A stretch of 7,477 nucleotides of DNA, taken from the NCBI GenBank assembly GCA_028716025.1, contig JAQUQP010000088.1, forward strand, positions 1-7,477, given 5' to 3'. A program made the position numbers and the translations under genes. Of the stretch, positions 5,748-7,477 are shown one piece after another. The notes under the pieces are model-generated. The model was not told where the DNA came from. It worked only from the letters and a program-made list of their open reading frames with translations, and did no database searches. This DNA is from a bacterium (GTDB lineage Bacteria > UBA6262). How positions within the stretch are numbered: the stretch's first letter is position 1; each line of letters opens with the position of its first letter.

Positions 5748-6897
5748 TTTCAGATTCCTCCCTTATGCCCTTTTGCTTGCGTATAAAAGCAGGGACATTA
5801 ATATCACCCTTGTTAAATCCTTTATCCCGGGGATCCGGAACTGAAGAATCTTCATCTTCTTCCATTGGCAATGGCAGAGGCCGCTGTTTTTCCTGACCGA
5901 AACCTTGCGTATAATGATGACGGACGGATTCTTTGTGCGGGGAAAATCCGGTGGCAATGACCGTGACCTTTAGCTCTTCCTGTAATTTGTCGTCAAACAC
6001 AGCCCCGAAAATCACGTTGGCATCAGAGGAAATATAATTATGCATGACCGTCATGATCTGCTCAGTTTCGTACATGGTCAGGTTCAATCCGCCGGTAATA
6101 TTAACCAATACTTTATTAGCGCCATTAATGCTCACGTCTTCTAGAAGCGGTGAAGTGACTGCTTTTTCCGCGGCAATGCGAGCCCGATTCTGGCCGCTGG
6201 CTAAGCCGGCGCCCATCAAAGCATTACCCGAGCTCTGCATAATAGTGCGAACATCGGCAAAATCCACGTTAACTACCCCGTGTTGGGTAATAATATCGCT
6301 GATACTTTGTACGGCCCGTTGCAACACTTCATCAACTTTCTTAAAAGTATCCAGTAAAGACGTGTTTTTATCGATCACCGAAAATAATTTTTGGTTAGGA
6401 ATCACCAGAAGAGTATCAACTTTGCTCCTGAGTTCATTTAGCCCTTCTTCCGCCTGTTTGGCCCTGACCTTGCCCTCAAACATAAATGGTTTAGTGACTA
6501 CTCCTACGGTCAACGCGCCGATACTTTTAGCTATTTCCGCCACTACCGGCGCTCCGCCCGTGCCTGTACCGCCGCCAAATCCGGCGGTCACGAACACCAT
6601 GTCTGCCCCGCGCAGGGTTTCCTTGATCAGGGCTTTCGATTCTTCAGCTGCTTTCTTGCCAATACTTGGATCTCCACCCACACCCAGACCCCTGGTCGCT
6701 CTCTCTCCCAGTTGCAGCCGTTGCGGCGCCAATGAATATTTCAAAGCTTGCGCGTCAGTATTGGCAGCGATAAAATCAACGCCTTTAATATTAGCCATGA
6801 CCATCCGGTTAACTGCGTTTCCACCGCCGCCACCAACTCCAATTACTTTTATATTAGCCGATTGAGCAAATGTTTCGCGAAATTTCAATGAAGACAC
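5737..6897 (-). CDS. ftsZ: Cell division protein FtsZ
   Basis: Tubulin-like GTPase that polymerises at midcell into the Z-ring and recruits the divisome. The 386-residue length is typical. The nucleotide-binding domain has VIGVGGGGGNAVNRM (18-32), AANTDAQAL (44-52) and the tubulin signature GGGTGTG (108-114). The catalytic T7 loop is NVDFAD, with Asn210, Asp212 and Asp215. The second domain ends near VTVIATGF (321-328). A short linker of about 35 residues, rich in charge and proline, leads to the conserved C-terminal peptide DINVPAFIRKQ (365-375), the docking site for FtsA and other partners. An acidic tail of 11 residues follows. The start is GTG at 6897-6895, with AAGGAG 6 nt upstream. It follows ftsA after 117 nt of repeat-like AT-rich DNA and overlaps pilT by 11 nt. 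Confidence 0.98.
   Translation of the reverse strand: MSSLKFRETFAQSANIKVIGVGGGGGNAVNRMVMANIKGVDFIAANTDAQALKYSLAPQRLQLGERATRGLGVGGDPSIGKKAAEESKALIKETLRGADMVFVTAGFGGGTGTGGAPVVAEIAKSIGALTVGVVTKPFMFEGKVRAKQAEEGLNELRSKVDTLLVIPNQKLFSVIDKNTSLLDTFKKVDEVLQRAVQSISDIITQHGVVNVDFADVRTIMQSSGNALMGAGLASGQNRARIAAEKAVTSPLLEDVSINGANKVLVNITGGLNLTMYETEQIMTVMHNYISSDANVIFGAVFDDKLQEELKVTVIATGFSPHKESVRHHYTQGFGQEKQRPLPLPMEEDEDSSVPDPRDKGFNKGDINVPAFIRKQKGIREESESEA
5757..5761 (-). promoter_or_regulatory. Shine-Dalgarno for pilT inside the ftsZ 3' end
   Basis: GGAGG, 9 nt before the GTG start of pilT at 5747-5745. It is read as part of the final ftsZ codons, so ribosomes finishing ftsZ pass over it. This supports the GTG start and translational coupling. 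Confidence 0.65.
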
Positions 6898-6903
6898 GAA
6901 ATA

Positions 6904-6909
6904 CTCCTT
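6904..6909 (-). promoter_or_regulatory. Shine-Dalgarno for the GTG start of ftsZ
   Basis: AAGGAG on the minus strand, 6 nt before GTG at 6897-6895. It is a near-ideal site and compensates for the GTG start of a highly expressed protein. Confidence 0.75.
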
Positions 6910-6914
6910 TTATT

Positions 6915-7013
6915 TAAAAATCAAAAATATAATATCAAATCCACGAACCAAAAATCAAATATGTAAATCTTCTACCTTAATTTTGATTTTTAATTTTTAA
7001 TATTTGATTTTTA
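6915..7013. repeat. AT-rich inverted/direct repeat between ftsA and ftsZ
   Basis: Nearly the whole 117-nt gap is built from variants of AAAAATCAAA. On the plus strand the unit occurs at about 6916-6925, in part at 6934-6940, and at 6950-6960. The complement occurs at 6980-6992 and 7000-7012. AAAAATCAAATAT (6950-6962) is an exact inverted copy of 7000-7012, and 6915-6926 pairs imperfectly with 6980-6992. The layout suggests a dispersed palindromic element or a large weak hairpin between the two genes. It holds no credible ORF. Confidence 0.6.
6929..6958 (-). promoter_or_regulatory. Possible promoter for ftsZ within the AT-rich repeat
   Basis: On the minus strand, TTGATT (6958-6953; 4 of 6), an 18-nt spacer and TATTAT (6934-6929; 5 of 6) lie about 30 nt before the ftsZ start. 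The region is so AT-rich that matches like this are expected by chance. A separate ftsZ promoter would be biologically reasonable, since FtsZ is needed in excess of FtsA. Confidence 0.25.
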
Positions 7014-7014
7014 T

Positions 7015-7477
7015 TCAAAATATGTCTTCCAGCCAATGTTTCCAGCGTTCAATAGGTTCAAATAGTTTGGTTTTTCCCTTTTTATAATATCTTCCGCTCT
7101 CCATGGCTTCCTGCAAAGAAAGCTGGACTAGTCCCATACTTAAAGCCAAACCGGAATTATCTGATTGGGTTGATAAACCAATCATTTCTTGCGGAGCCCC
7201 TATCCTGGTAGGCATGCCAAATACCTGTTCAGCGAATTGTTCCAGCCCTCTTAATTGGGACCCCCCGCCTGTAAGGATCAAGCCACTGGGAATAAGTTCG
7301 GCTAAATTGCTTTTTTGGATCTCCTTGTTGATAATATTCAGTATCTCTTCCATCCTCGGTTCAATCATTTCCACTAATGCTTCCACTGGTACTTTACGGG
7401 CTTCCCTGCGGCCGATACCGGTGACAGATATTTCACCGGCATTGGTTATCAAGTCTCTTTTGGCCCAGCCATATTGT
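7015..7477 (-). CDS. ftsA: Cell division protein FtsA, C-terminal fragment
   Basis: Actin-like ATPase that tethers FtsZ filaments to the inner membrane and activates the divisome. Only the last 153 residues are visible; the frame stays open through the right edge and begins QYGWAKRDL, as in the FtsA segment before the last subdomain. GLILTGGGSQLRGL (fragment residues 65-78) is the late actin-fold nucleotide-binding motif. It is followed by a typical FtsA stretch with FGMPTRIGAP and SGLALSMGLVQL. The extreme C-terminus, FEPIERWKHWLEDIF, is an amphipathic helix with Trp/Phe on one face, the membrane-targeting sequence. The TTG at 7452 is an internal Leu codon and not a start. It is followed by ftsZ, the universal pairing, but with a 117-nt repeat-like gap between them. 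Confidence 0.95.
   Translation of the reverse strand, partial: QYGWAKRDLITNAGEISVTGIGRREARKVPVEALVEMIEPRMEEILNIINKEIQKSNLAELIPSGLILTGGGSQLRGLEQFAEQVFGMPTRIGAPQEMIGLSTQSDNSGLALSMGLVQLSLQEAMESGRYYKKGKTKLFEPIERWKHWLEDIF

Noticed and set aside
6044..6865. 273-codon plus-strand open frame
   Set aside because: It lies wholly antisense to ftsZ, whose protein is unmistakable; the translation is low in complexity (Ser/Thr/Pro/Leu-rich) and has no recognisable domain.
7450..7452. TTG as a possible start of a 145-residue protein
   Set aside because: The reading frame continues upstream to the window edge with FtsA-like sequence, so this is an internal Leu codon of a truncated ftsA.

Overview
The window carries one unbroken run of nine genes, all on the minus strand, so transcription reads from the right edge to the left: ftsA (3' part only), ftsZ, pilT, pgeF, yggS, proC, an omptin-like outer-membrane protease, mtnA and ileS (5' part only). 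Coding density is very high. Neighbours overlap (ftsZ/pilT by 11 nt, pilT/pgeF by 4 nt) or sit 1 to 117 nt apart, and no gap exceeds 120 nt. Most genes have clear Shine-Dalgarno sequences. Four of the eight visible starts are non-ATG: GTG for mtnA, pilT and ftsZ, and TTG for ileS.

Right part (4644-7477): the tail of the division/cell-wall cluster. FtsA keeps its C-terminal amphipathic membrane anchor and FtsZ is complete with its C-terminal peptide. A PilT-type retraction ATPase for type IV pili is translationally coupled to ftsZ. Middle (2336-4647): pgeF (peptidoglycan editing), yggS (PLP homeostasis) and proC (proline synthesis). yggS alone lacks a Shine-Dalgarno sequence and instead has a good candidate promoter ending only 11 nt before its ATG. 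Left part (1-2334): a signal-peptide-bearing beta-barrel protein that I read as an omptin-family protease because the catalytic residues of OmpT are recognisable, then mtnA and the N-terminus of IleRS with its HIGH-type motif.

The organism is a bacterium with moderate GC, Shine-Dalgarno translation, an outer membrane (C-terminal Phe barrel protein) and type IV pili. The order joins two widespread linkages: ftsA-ftsZ-pgeF-yggS-...-ileS as in Gram-positives, and pilT/yggS/proC as in Proteobacteria. With the AT-rich intergenic repeats this suggests a diderm candidate-phylum lineage such as Omnitrophota or Elusimicrobiota. That placement is inference and is not proven by the window.

The most notable item is the omptin homologue embedded in a housekeeping operon. 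Secondary items are the repeat-like gaps (6915-7013; 1303-1338 and 3181-3217), the near-leaderless yggS promoter, and a possible methylthioadenosine route formed by PgeF and MtnA. I see no CRISPR array, tRNA, rRNA, insertion sequence or obvious defence system.
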